Of a stretch of DNA of 64,000 nt, positions 46,632 through 54,548 are shown piece after piece. How positions within the stretch are numbered: the first letter of the stretch is position 1; each line of letters starts with the position of its first letter. The translations under genes and the position numbers were made by a program. The notes under the pieces were generated by a model. The model searched no databases and was not told the origin of the DNA. It saw nothing but the letters and a program-made list of their open reading frames with translations. Source of the DNA: Bordetella parapertussis (lineage in GTDB: Bacteria; Bacteroidota; Bacteroidia; Chitinophagales; Chitinophagaceae); NCBI GenBank assembly GCA_943331005.2, contig CALQJX020000016.1, forward strand, positions 32,422 to 96,421, in the 5' to 3' direction.

Positions 46632-47123
46632 ATGAAAAAAATCCTTTTTGCATTTGTTTGCCTTTTAGCAACAAACATCAGCCATGCTCAGGACCTCCCT
46701 ACTACTCAGGTCAAAGATGTAAGCACTGGCAAGAAGATCCCTTTCAACCAAACCATTGAAAAAGGCAAGATCACCGTCATCAGCTTTTGGGCTACCTGGT
46801 GCGTTCCTTGCAAGAAAGAGATCAAGAACATCAGCCTCAAACTGGCCGATTGGAAAAAAGAAGTAGACTTCAACTACATGACCATGTCTATAGACGAGGC
46901 TCGCGCAGAGGGGCTCATGCGCACCTACGCCATATCGCAGGGCTGGAGCTTCCCTTATTATATTGACCCGAACTCCGACCTCAAGCGCTCACTCAACTTC
47001 CAGTCTGTTCCCTTTACACTCATCATAGACAAGGATGGTAAAGCTGCATGGAAACACATTGGCTACGAAGAAGGTGGTGAGAACGAAGTTTTTGCCAAAG
47101 TAAAAGAACTGGCAGGTAAATAA
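46632..47123 (+). CDS. TlpA/ResA-like thiol-disulfide oxidoreductase
   Basis: The 163-aa protein has a signal peptide (MKKILFAFVCLLATNISHAQ) and a single thioredoxin domain. The active site is SFWATWCVPCKKEI (Cys57 and Cys60), followed by MTMSIDEARAEG and QSVPFTLIIDKDGKAAW with the cis-Pro. It should reduce or exchange disulfides in the periplasm. It is monocistronic and ends in a terminator at 47146. Confidence 0.93.
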   Translation: MKKILFAFVCLLATNISHAQDLPTTQVKDVSTGKKIPFNQTIEKGKITVISFWATWCVPCKKEIKNISLKLADWKKEVDFNYMTMSIDEARAEGLMRTYAISQGWSFPYYIDPNSDLKRSLNFQSVPFTLIIDKDGKAAWKHIGYEEGGENEVFAKVKELAGK

Positions 47124-47145
47124 TCTTCCTATATAACACATTCAT

Positions 47146-47173
47146 AGACGGGGCAAAAACACATGCCCCGTCT
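47146..47173 (+). terminator. Rho-independent terminator after the TlpA-like gene
   Basis: AGACGGGGCA and TGCCCCGTCT form a 10-bp stem with an 8-nt loop followed by TTTTATTA. Confidence 0.9.
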
Positions 47174-47257
47174 TTTTATTATATATATACTCCCTCTTGG
47201 ATATTTTTCTGTAAACCATCCGTAAATCACTATTTTTGTCATCATTAAATTTGTAGC

Positions 47258-47758
47258 ATGTTGCAGATTACCGTAAACGAAAAGAAAACATATAGCATAG
47301 TCGCCGAAGACAATGGCATGCAGCTCAATGGCGACCACGCTACTCCCGATATATCTTTGCAACCCAATGGTATGATCAGTGTGCTGCACAATGGCAAAAG
47401 CTACACTGCCATTGTAGAGCATATAGATGCCGGTGCCAAAGAAGTAAATGTGCGTGTGAACGGCCAGCAATACAACACCGCTATCAAAGAACCCATAGAT
47501 CTCCTGCTCAGCAATATGGGGCTCGATCTCAAGGCTATGCAGAAAGCAGAACCCATAAAGGCGCCAATGCCAGGACTGGTACTGAAAATACTGGTTTCCC
47601 CAGGCCAGCAGATCAATAAAGGTGACGGACTGGTGATACTGGAAGCTATGAAAATGGAAAACATCCTCAAAGCTACCGCTCCAGCAACCGTAAAAGCTAT
47701 AAGAGTAAATGAACGCACAGCTGTAGAAAAAGGTGCGGTATTAATAGAACTTGAGTAA
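47258..47758 (+). CDS. Biotin carboxyl carrier protein-like subunit
   Basis: The 166-aa protein has an N-terminal beta-rich half (1-85) and a C-terminal biotinyl domain (about 98-166): KAPMPGLVLKILVSPGQQIN, LEAMKMENILKA with biotinylated Lys132. It is the carrier subunit type of acyl-CoA or oxaloacetate carboxylases. No carboxylase or transferase gene is next to it, so its partners are elsewhere. A TATTTTTG box at 47231-47238 is a likely promoter element. The lipoprotein frame overlaps its end slightly or begins 17 nt after it, depending on the start. Confidence 0.92.
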   Translation: MLQITVNEKKTYSIVAEDNGMQLNGDHATPDISLQPNGMISVLHNGKSYTAIVEHIDAGAKEVNVRVNGQQYNTAIKEPIDLLLSNMGLDLKAMQKAEPIKAPMPGLVLKILVSPGQQINKGDGLVILEAMKMENILKATAPATVKAIRVNERTAVEKGAVLIELE

Positions 47759-47774
47759 AAACAAGCAATTCCCG

Positions 47775-48350
47775 ATGGGGAAAGATCAGCCACTCTTCAT
47801 ACGCATTGCCGGCTTCAGACAACGTCTGCTGCTGCTGCTTTCATTGGTGTGCCTCTACTCCTGTCACAACAACAAAACCCGCCTCCTGCTCGGCAAATGG
47901 CACTCTGTACGCGTAGAGAACAGAGATAAAGACAACTTCTTCAGAAGCAGCAAACAGTTCATAGACACCATGGGGCAGAACAATTCTGATGAAACTAACC
48001 TATTCATCTATGGTGTAACCAACATAGACAGTCTGCGCCGCGAACTAAGGGTACAGTTCGATAGTGCCTATGCCGCTCAGATCAGCATAGACACCAATAG
48101 TATCTTCGAATTCAAGTTCGATAGCACTGCCCTCTTCAGCTTTCCCGGAAAAACCGAAAAAGGCACCTGGTTCATAGACAAAGACGGCAAACTGATACTC
48201 GATGAAACCAACGAACTTGGCCAGACCGAACACCTAAAAATAGACATTGCCATGCTCAACGAACAGCACTTACAACTCACTTTTATACGCCAGCTCGAAG
48301 AAGGCCTCGCAGATACTTCTGTGGTCACCTTCAGGAGAGAGAAAAATTAA
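47775..48350 (+). CDS. Lipocalin-like lipoprotein
   Basis: From the ATG at 47775 the product is 191 aa. It has a basic leader, a hydrophobic stretch (LLLLLSLVCLYSC) with a lipobox, and a beta-rich body: LLLGKWHSVRVENRDKDNF, IFEFKFDSTALFSFPGKTEKG, WFIDKDGKLILDETN, LQLTFIRQLEEG. This resembles lipocalin-like or DUF-type small ligand-binding lipoproteins. A TTG at 47751 would overlap the carrier gene by 8 nt, but it adds eight residues in front of the signal. It lies between the biotin carrier and pdhB without an obvious link. Confidence 0.65.
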   Translation: MGKDQPLFIRIAGFRQRLLLLLSLVCLYSCHNNKTRLLLGKWHSVRVENRDKDNFFRSSKQFIDTMGQNNSDETNLFIYGVTNIDSLRRELRVQFDSAYAAQISIDTNSIFEFKFDSTALFSFPGKTEKGTWFIDKDGKLILDETNELGQTEHLKIDIAMLNEQHLQLTFIRQLEEGLADTSVVTFRREKN

Positions 48351-48362
48351 CATGTTTAGTAG

Positions 48363-48370
48363 TACATTTG
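48363..48370 (+). promoter_or_regulatory. -7 box of the PDH E1-beta gene
   Basis: TACATTTG is a perfect -7 match, 56 nt before the ATG at 48427. No clear -33 TTG is seen. Confidence 0.4.
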
Positions 48371-48426
48371 CATCTTTCAATACCATCATTCATAGCAAAC
48401 ATTCATAATTATATAGAAAATATTTT

Positions 48427-49410
48427 ATGCGTACAATACCATTACGACAGGCACTAAGGGAAGCAATGGAAGAGGAAATGCGTCGCGACCCCCGCGTTTT
48501 TCTTATGGGCGAAGAAGTAGCCCAGTACAATGGCGCCTACAAGGTAAGCCAGGGTATGCTCGATGAATTCGGCGCCCGCAGGGTCATAGACACCCCTATT
48601 GCCGAACTTGGCTTTACCGCCATTGGCGTAGGCGCGGCTATGAACAATACCCGCCCCATCATAGAATTCATGACCTGGAACTTTGCCGAACTGGCCATAG
48701 ACCAGATCGTGAACCATGCTGCCAAAACAGTTTCTATGAGCGCAGGACAGTTTACTTGCCCTATCGTGTTCCGTGGCCCCAACGGCTCTGCTGGTCAGCT
48801 GGGTGCACAGCACTCTCAGGCCTTCGAAAGCTGGTATGCCAATGTGCCCGGCCTCAAAGTGATCTCTACAATCAACCCATACGATGCCAAAGGACTCCTC
48901 AAAGCCGCTATCCGCGACGAAGATCCGGTTGTATTCATGGAAAGTGAAAGTTTCTACGGAGATATGGGCGAAGTTCCTGAAGAACAATACCTCATTCCTA
49001 TAGGCAAAGCCGATGTGAAACGTGCCGGTACCGATGTAACTATTGTCTCTTACAACAAGATGATGAAAGTAGCTATGGCCTCAGCCGAAGAGTTGATGAA
49101 AGAAGGCATCAGTGCAGAGGTGATAGACCTCCGCACCATTCGCCCGCTCGACTGGCAAACAATTGTGGAGTCTGTAAAAAAGACCAACCGCCTGGTGATA
49201 GTAGAAGAACAGTGGCCTTTCGGCAGCATCTCTTCAGAGATCACTTACCGTGTGCAGAAAGAAGCATTCGACTACCTCGATGCGCCTATCCGCCGCATCT
49301 GCTCTGCCGATGCAAATATGCACTATGCGCCAAACCTCGTTGCAGCTTATCTGCCCGATGTGCCACGCACAGTAAAACTCATCAAAGAGGTTATGTATCT
49401 CGTAAAATAA
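48427..49410 (+). CDS. pdhB: Pyruvate dehydrogenase E1 component, beta subunit
   Basis: The 327-aa protein is the transketolase-like beta subunit of a heterotetrameric E1. The start RTIPLRQALREAMEEEMRRD, VFLMGEEVAQYNGAYKVSQG, DTPIAELGFTAIGVGAAM with the ThDP-contacting Glu, FRGPNGSAGQLGAQHSQ, and RLVIVEEQWPFGSISSEI are typical. With the alpha subunit it decarboxylates pyruvate and acetylates the E2 lipoyl group in the cytoplasm. Neither the alpha subunit, E2 nor E3 is adjacent. A branched-chain 2-oxoacid specificity is less likely, given the strong PDH-like sequence. Confidence 0.94.
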   Translation: MRTIPLRQALREAMEEEMRRDPRVFLMGEEVAQYNGAYKVSQGMLDEFGARRVIDTPIAELGFTAIGVGAAMNNTRPIIEFMTWNFAELAIDQIVNHAAKTVSMSAGQFTCPIVFRGPNGSAGQLGAQHSQAFESWYANVPGLKVISTINPYDAKGLLKAAIRDEDPVVFMESESFYGDMGEVPEEQYLIPIGKADVKRAGTDVTIVSYNKMMKVAMASAEELMKEGISAEVIDLRTIRPLDWQTIVESVKKTNRLVIVEEQWPFGSISSEITYRVQKEAFDYLDAPIRRICSADANMHYAPNLVAAYLPDVPRTVKLIKEVMYLVK

Positions 49411-49430
49411 TCACCTCCTTCAATAATCAC

Positions 49431-49464
49431 AGTAAAGCCTGCATCCTCCGGTGCAGGCTTTACT
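49431..49464. terminator. Bidirectional terminator
   Basis: A perfect 13-bp stem (AGTAAAGCCTGCA and its complement) with an 8-nt loop and T tail, between convergent pdhB and the NHL gene. Confidence 0.9.
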
Positions 49465-49523
49465 TTTTATTTCATCATTGTCTGGCAGCAAGCCTGAAAG
49501 CAGCGCACTTCAGGCACCCGCCT

Positions 49524-50870
49524 TTATCTCACAACCACCTTCTTGGTCACACGGCCTCCTTCAGTCTGCACCACTACAAGGTACATGCCAGGCGCTAGCT
49601 GGGGTTCTAGTGGCGTGGTTATACCTCTTTTCAGTTCATATTCCCTCAGTACAGAGCCCTGCATTGTTACTATAGCCACCTGCGCACTGCCTGTTCCGTT
49701 TACACGCACTGCAATAGCGCCGCTCCCCTCTGTGGGCAGCACCTCAATAGCAGCATCCGTAGCAGCAACATCCGCTACCATTACAGGAAAGACCATACTA
49801 TCGCAGCGCGGCAATGCCACCTTGCGGATCCGGCAGTTCATAACATCAGTTATATAAAGACCATTTTCTTTGTCTAAGAACAAATTATGTGGCCTGTTTA
49901 ACTGAGCCGCTGTAGCAGACTCTCCATCTCCCGACAAGCCGGTAACGCCCGTGCCTGCTATTGTATATATTTTACCACCCTCATCTACAACGCGTATCCT
50001 ATGGTTCCCATAATCTGCTATATAGATCAGCCCGCAACTATCTACAAATACTCCATGTGGCACATTCAGCTGTGCGGCAGTAGCCATTCCAAAATCACCC
50101 GAATAACCATTTACACCATTTCCAGCTACTGTACTTATAACACCTGACAAGCTGATTTTTCTTATTCTTCCCGTCAGACCATCTGTAAAAAATATATTCC
50201 CAAAATGATCAGTCACAATCTGATCAATATTTCCAACTTTAGCGGTATCTGCCATACCACCGTCACCTGAATAGCCCGTTATACCAGTACCTGCTATCGT
50301 CGATATAACGCCAACTGCATTCACCTTTCTTATTCGATAACCGCAAGCGATATAAACATTCCCATCACTATCAACACAAACAGAAGTTACTCCTCCCAAA
50401 CCAGCCGCCGTTGCAGGCCCTCCGTCACCTGAAAATACAGCAGTGCCATTCCCTGCAAATGTGCTTATGTTACCAAACAAATCAATCCGACGAACTTTTC
50501 CACCAGCAACAGCTACAAAAACATTCCCGGATATATCTGCACAGATTCCTGTAGGTATACTAATATTGGATAGAATAGCTGGACCACCATCCCCTGTATT
50601 TGTATCTATCCCGGCACCACAAAATGTAGTAATTACTCCATATTTATTAACCCTTCGAATTACATTGCTTGCAGATTCACTTATGTAAATATTACCTGCT
50701 GTATCCCTAACTATGCCCAATGGCAGTTTCATTTTTGCCGATGTTGCCTGACCTCCATCCCCACTATTTCCACACACTGTACCTGCAAAGGTGGTTATTA
50801 TCTGCGCATTCATACGCCCTGCTGCAACTATGCACATTGCAAACAATTTTATTAGTTTCACTGTTTTCAT
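49524..50870 (-). CDS. NHL-repeat propeller protein with T9SS type A sorting domain
   Basis: The start at 50870 gives 448 aa with a signal peptide (MKTVKLIKLFAMCIVAAGRMNAQ). Five to six NHL-like units of about 55 residues follow, each with GDGG(Q/P)AT and a (G/D)(N/L)(I/V)(Y/F)I segment (SGDGGQATSAKMKLPLGIV, GNIYISESASNVIRRV). The C-terminus (GSGAIAVRVNGTGSAQVAIV, LAPGMYLVVVQTEGG) is a type A sorting domain. It should be an exported propeller binding protein. A longer paralogue lies at 55796 on the same strand. Confidence 0.9.
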   Translation of the reverse strand: MKTVKLIKLFAMCIVAAGRMNAQIITTFAGTVCGNSGDGGQATSAKMKLPLGIVRDTAGNIYISESASNVIRRVNKYGVITTFCGAGIDTNTGDGGPAILSNISIPTGICADISGNVFVAVAGGKVRRIDLFGNISTFAGNGTAVFSGDGGPATAAGLGGVTSVCVDSDGNVYIACGYRIRKVNAVGVISTIAGTGITGYSGDGGMADTAKVGNIDQIVTDHFGNIFFTDGLTGRIRKISLSGVISTVAGNGVNGYSGDFGMATAAQLNVPHGVFVDSCGLIYIADYGNHRIRVVDEGGKIYTIAGTGVTGLSGDGESATAAQLNRPHNLFLDKENGLYITDVMNCRIRKVALPRCDSMVFPVMVADVAATDAAIEVLPTEGSGAIAVRVNGTGSAQVAIVTMQGSVLREYELKRGITTPLEPQLAPGMYLVVVQTEGGRVTKKVVVR

Positions 50871-50923
50871 GATATCATTTTTTAGAGGGTGCCTGCATAA
50901 AAACACAGGCACCCATTTGTTGA

Positions 50924-51334
50924 TTATAGTTTTGTAAATTTTCTTTTCACAGGTCTTGCTCCCTCCTTACAGAAAGTAATAATATAGTTGCCAGCCGGCA
51001 ACTGCTGCACATCTATATTGTGCTTGCCTGCATACAGATCTCCCTGCTGCATTTGCCGCCCCGGCATGTCAGTAATAGTATACCTGCCCTCGGCATGCAC
51101 CGTTATTTCTTTGCCTGCCGGATTCGGACTTACCATCAACTCATCAGTTGCTGCTATAGGGCCAAATGTTGCCGGACGATAATAATGCCCGGTACTTCCC
51201 CAGTCATACCCCGACCGTTTATACCAGACATTGTAGTAAGTTGAAAATTCATTGAACATTTGAGAGAGAAACAGTCCTTGGGTAGTATTACCAGAACACA
51301 GGGATGCCTTGTAGTTCAAATAAGTATTTTTCAT
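50924..51334 (-). CDS. Orphan T9SS type A C-terminal domain (probable remnant)
   Basis: The 136-aa product lacks a signal peptide (MKNTYLNYKASLCSGNTTQG) but ends in a good type A sorting domain: LMVSPNPAGKEITVHAEG, LPAGNYIITFCKEG. An in-frame stop lies four codons upstream of the ATG, so no longer N-terminus is available here. A T9SS cargo without a signal peptide cannot reach the periplasm. This suggests a decayed gene or a module used for recombination into neighbouring T9SS genes. It lies 53 nt upstream of the NHL gene on the same strand. Confidence 0.6.
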   Translation of the reverse strand: MKNTYLNYKASLCSGNTTQGLFLSQMFNEFSTYYNVWYKRSGYDWGSTGHYYRPATFGPIAATDELMVSPNPAGKEITVHAEGRYTITDMPGRQMQQGDLYAGKHNIDVQQLPAGNYIITFCKEGARPVKRKFTKL

Positions 51335-51488
51335 AGAAGGGTTTCACCAACAATTTGCCACAATACAGCGGCGTAATTGTTAATGATTAGTAAATATAAA
51401 TAACAATCCGTAAAAAAGAAATTTTTACTCATAAGTAAAAGATCACTTTCCTTTTTGTCACATATACTCCCCCAAAAGCGGTTTGTTA

Positions 51489-52553
51489 TTACTGGCGCAG
51501 CTTCACTGTTACCTGCATACCCGGCTTCACCTGCATAATGCCGGTCACCAGTATGGTATCACCATCCTGCAGGCCCTGCACTATCTGCACCTTATCGCTG
51601 GTGCGTGCACCTATCTGCACTGGTGTCATCACTGCCTTGCCATTGCGCACCACAGCTACAACCTTTTCGCGGTTGGTAGGTATCACTGCCTGCGATGGGA
51701 TCAGCAGCGCATGGGCATTATTATCAAATGGCACTACTATATGCGTAAAAGCACCTGCCCCCAGCTTGTAGTCCTTATTATTCACCATTGCCCGCACCTT
51801 CAGCGTACGTGTTGCCGCATTGGCCATGGGCTCTACTGCGGCAATCACAGCAGCAAAACTATCTGCCTTGCCTGTCACTGTAAAGAACATTTTTTTACCC
51901 GGCTTCACCTCATCCCGGTACTGCTCGGGTATATTCATATCCATTTTCAGATTGCCGGTCTGTTGCAAGGTAGTTATTACCGTGGCCGGGGTCACTACTG
52001 CGCCCACGCTCACATTGCGTATACCCGTTCTGCCTGCAAACGGAGCCACTATGGCTGTCTTTCTCAGCTGCGCAGTAGCATAGGCTATATCTGCATCTAT
52101 GGCCTGTATCTGTGTGCCGGTGGTTTCGTAATCCTGCTCACTTATACCGCCAATCTCCAGCAGCGCGGCCTGCCTGTTCTTTATCTTCACCTGCAGTTCG
52201 CGCTGGGCTTTCAGTTTTTGCAGCTGTGCCCTTATGTCATCATTATAGATACTTGCCAGCAGCTGCCCCTGGCGCACCTCACTACCCTCCTTAAAAGATA
52301 TGGCGCTGATGCGGCCTGCCATCTCCGGCATTACCGTCACCTCTTCATTGGGCAGCAGCGTACCCGTAGTTACATAATTATCCTGAAACACAACAGGGTG
52401 AACCACTATACCCTCTGCCACCAGTATCTTAGGCCCCTTGGGTTTATTATCGGCTTCCTGCTTCTTATCTCCGCATCCCTGCAGCACATTCACAACAAAT
52501 ACAAGGCTGGGAAACAGTAATAAGGTTCTGGCAGTTCTGGTCATGGCATACAT
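51489..52553 (-). CDS. RND efflux periplasmic adaptor lipoprotein (HlyD/AcrA family)
   Basis: Starting at 52553 gives 354 aa; TATCTTTG lies 10 nt upstream on the minus strand, which favours this ATG over that at 52544. A lipobox (NVLQGC) anchors it. The barrel-sandwich halves flank a coiled-coil hairpin: VMPEMAGRISAISFKEGSEV, RQGQLLASIYNDDIRAQLQK, IVAPFAGRTGIRNVSVGAVV. A beta-barrel domain follows, and it ends MQVKPGMQVTVKLRQ. It should bridge an inner-membrane RND pump to an outer-membrane channel. No pump or channel gene is adjacent. Confidence 0.9.
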   Translation of the reverse strand: MYAMTRTARTLLLFPSLVFVVNVLQGCGDKKQEADNKPKGPKILVAEGIVVHPVVFQDNYVTTGTLLPNEEVTVMPEMAGRISAISFKEGSEVRQGQLLASIYNDDIRAQLQKLKAQRELQVKIKNRQAALLEIGGISEQDYETTGTQIQAIDADIAYATAQLRKTAIVAPFAGRTGIRNVSVGAVVTPATVITTLQQTGNLKMDMNIPEQYRDEVKPGKKMFFTVTGKADSFAAVIAAVEPMANAATRTLKVRAMVNNKDYKLGAGAFTHIVVPFDNNAHALLIPSQAVIPTNREKVVAVVRNGKAVMTPVQIGARTSDKVQIVQGLQDGDTILVTGIMQVKPGMQVTVKLRQ

Positions 52554-52693
52554 AATGGAACCGCAAAGATATTGACTGCACCGGCTGCAACACACAATTT
52601 TCTTTATCGTACTATAATATTAACGTATGAATAGACCTATTTTTGAGGTAGCTACACAGTGCCGCAGCACCATGCACATCACACAGGTTCAGT

Positions 52694-53305
52694 ATGAAGT
52701 TGATCGTTTTAACACCGGAAGAAGATATAAATAACGAACCTGCCCTGGCAGAGGCACTCTTCCGTGCCGGCCTGCAACGACTGCACCTGCGCAAAAAACA
52801 CCACACAGCGCAGCAAACCATCAGCTACATCAATGCCATCAGCCCTACATACCACAACCGCATAGTGCTGCACCGCCATTTCGACCTGTATGCCCGTATG
52901 CAGCTCGGCGGCATCCACCTCAACAGCATGGTGCGCGCTGCGGCAGACACACCTTCCCTCATCAGCCACATACCGCATAGTGCTATATCTACCTCCTTCC
53001 ATTCCTGGCAGGAAATAGCAGAAGATCAGGTGCCATATGGCTATGTATTCATCAGTCCTGTGTTCAATAGCATTTCCAAACCCGGCTACATGGGCAGTAT
53101 AGATCTGGCCGGTTGCGCCACCCTGCAGGAAGAAAAGAAAAAAACAGGCGCCTATTGCCCCTGCATAATAGCGCTTGGCGGCATCAACGGCTCAAATATT
53201 GCCCTGCTCCGCAAATATCCGTTTCAGGGCGCAGCCCTGCTCGGCCATATTTGGACCGCCCCCGATCCCGTAGCAGCATTTACGCAACTACTGTCGGTGG
53301 AATAA
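52694..53305 (+). CDS. thiE: Thiamine phosphate synthase-like TIM barrel
   Basis: The 203-aa protein has the ThiE/TenI fold: MKLIVLTPEEDINNE at the start, GLQRLHLRKKH, RIVLHRHFDLYARMQLGGIHLNS, YGYVFISPVFNSISKPGY, CIIALGGINGSNI with the phosphate loop, AALLGHIW. It joins HMP-pyrophosphate and the thiazole phosphate. It lacks the strongest ThiE signatures such as a full AD(G)VHLGQ and has GGIHLNS, so the non-catalytic TenI type is possible. It converges on the ThiF-like gene, so the thiamine genes are not one operon. TATTTTTG at 52638-52645 may be its -7 box. Confidence 0.75.
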   Translation: MKLIVLTPEEDINNEPALAEALFRAGLQRLHLRKKHHTAQQTISYINAISPTYHNRIVLHRHFDLYARMQLGGIHLNSMVRAAADTPSLISHIPHSAISTSFHSWQEIAEDQVPYGYVFISPVFNSISKPGYMGSIDLAGCATLQEEKKKTGAYCPCIIALGGINGSNIALLRKYPFQGAALLGHIWTAPDPVAAFTQLLSVE

Positions 53306-53356
53306 TGATCCCGCAAAAATTCATAAAAAAACGACATCAACCGGCAGGTAGGCAAC

Positions 53357-54409
53357 CTACATGATACCCCCTTTCAGGTCGCTCACCATCCCGAAGCCCA
53401 ATTGCCGCAGCATGGCCACCGCATTGCGGCTCCTGCCCCCGGTAGCACAGTACACCACTACTTGTTTTTCAGGGTCCAGCAATACCGAATCCTGCTCCAG
53501 TCGCCACAGTGGCATATTCACACCACCTATGTTAAAGGTAGCATGCTCTTCCTCTTCACGCACATCTACCAGCTGCACCGCACCTGCTGCCAGCAGCGCA
53601 TCCAGCTCAGCACGGCTTACCTGTGCTGGAGGCACAGCACACTGCACCTGTGCGGGCACAGGCAGCGCAGTAATGTGCCTGTTCGCCTCATTCAGCCCGA
53701 AGTTGAAGGTCATGGTATGCATCGTCAGCGTATCTACCACCAGCAACTTGCCACTCAGCACCGCTCCTATACCCGTCACTACCTTTATCACCTCATTGGC
53801 CTGTATAGTACCTATTATGCCCGGCAATGTAGCCACCACCCCTATTTCTGCACAATTGGGCGACTCACCCGCTCCCGGTGGCTCGGGAAACAAACACCTG
53901 TACGTAGGTCCGCCCTTGTAGTTGAACACAGATACCTGCCCTTCAAACTTATAGATAGCACCCGATACCATTGTTTTCCCCAGCAGCACACACGCATCAT
54001 TGATCAGATAGCGTGTATCAAAATTATCAGAACCATCTACTACTATATCATAGTTGCGGCACAGCTCCAGCGCATTGGTATGATCCATAAAAACCTGATG
54101 CACCTGAAAAAGCACAAACGGATTCGCTGCCGACAATTGCTGAGCAGCAACCAGTGCCTTGCTCTTACCCACATCGGCCATGGTATAGAGCACCTGCCGC
54201 TGCAGATTGCTCACATCCACCACATCACCATCGGCTATGCCTATAGTACCAATGCCGGCTGCAGTAAGGTATTGCAGCACCGGGCAGCCCAGTCCGCCGG
54301 CACCAACCACCAGCACACGCGCAGCCTTCAGCCGCTCCTGGCCTTCCAGTCCCAGTTCAGGCAATATTATCTGCCTGCCATACCTTGCTATTTCATCCTG
54401 ATGCAACAA
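53357..54409 (-). CDS. ThiF/MoeB-type adenylyltransferase fused to a rhodanese domain
   Basis: The 350-aa protein starts at TTG 54409 (LLHQDEIARYGRQIILPELG); no in-frame ATG precedes it before a stop. Residues 1-245 are an E1-like adenylation domain with VLVVGAGGLGCPVLQYLTAAG (ATP loop), YDIVVDGSDNFDTRYLINDA and YRCLFPEPPGAGESPNCAEI. Residues about 260-350 are a rhodanese domain with VVVYCATGGRSRNAV, including its active Cys. It would adenylate and transfer sulfur to ThiS- or MoaD-type sulfur carriers. It is upstream of no other thi gene on its strand except thiH, 139 nt before it. Confidence 0.88.
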   Translation of the reverse strand: MLHQDEIARYGRQIILPELGLEGQERLKAARVLVVGAGGLGCPVLQYLTAAGIGTIGIADGDVVDVSNLQRQVLYTMADVGKSKALVAAQQLSAANPFVLFQVHQVFMDHTNALELCRNYDIVVDGSDNFDTRYLINDACVLLGKTMVSGAIYKFEGQVSVFNYKGGPTYRCLFPEPPGAGESPNCAEIGVVATLPGIIGTIQANEVIKVVTGIGAVLSGKLLVVDTLTMHTMTFNFGLNEANRHITALPVPAQVQCAVPPAQVSRAELDALLAAGAVQLVDVREEEEHATFNIGGVNMPLWRLEQDSVLLDPEKQVVVYCATGGRSRNAVAMLRQLGFGMVSDLKGGIM

Positions 54410-54548
54410 ATCTGTTTCTTATTATACTATTGATCCGTAAACCTTTTCACCAATGTCATCGCTGCAATAACACACACCACTCATCAGTGCTTACACTTCA
54501 AATATCTACTACCTGCTTAGCTCATTAAAGAAACTGCACTTTTCTCTT

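Noticed and set aside
52600..52693. TPP riboswitch before thiE
   Set aside because: No THI-box-like motif could be seen by eye; a covariance search was not possible.
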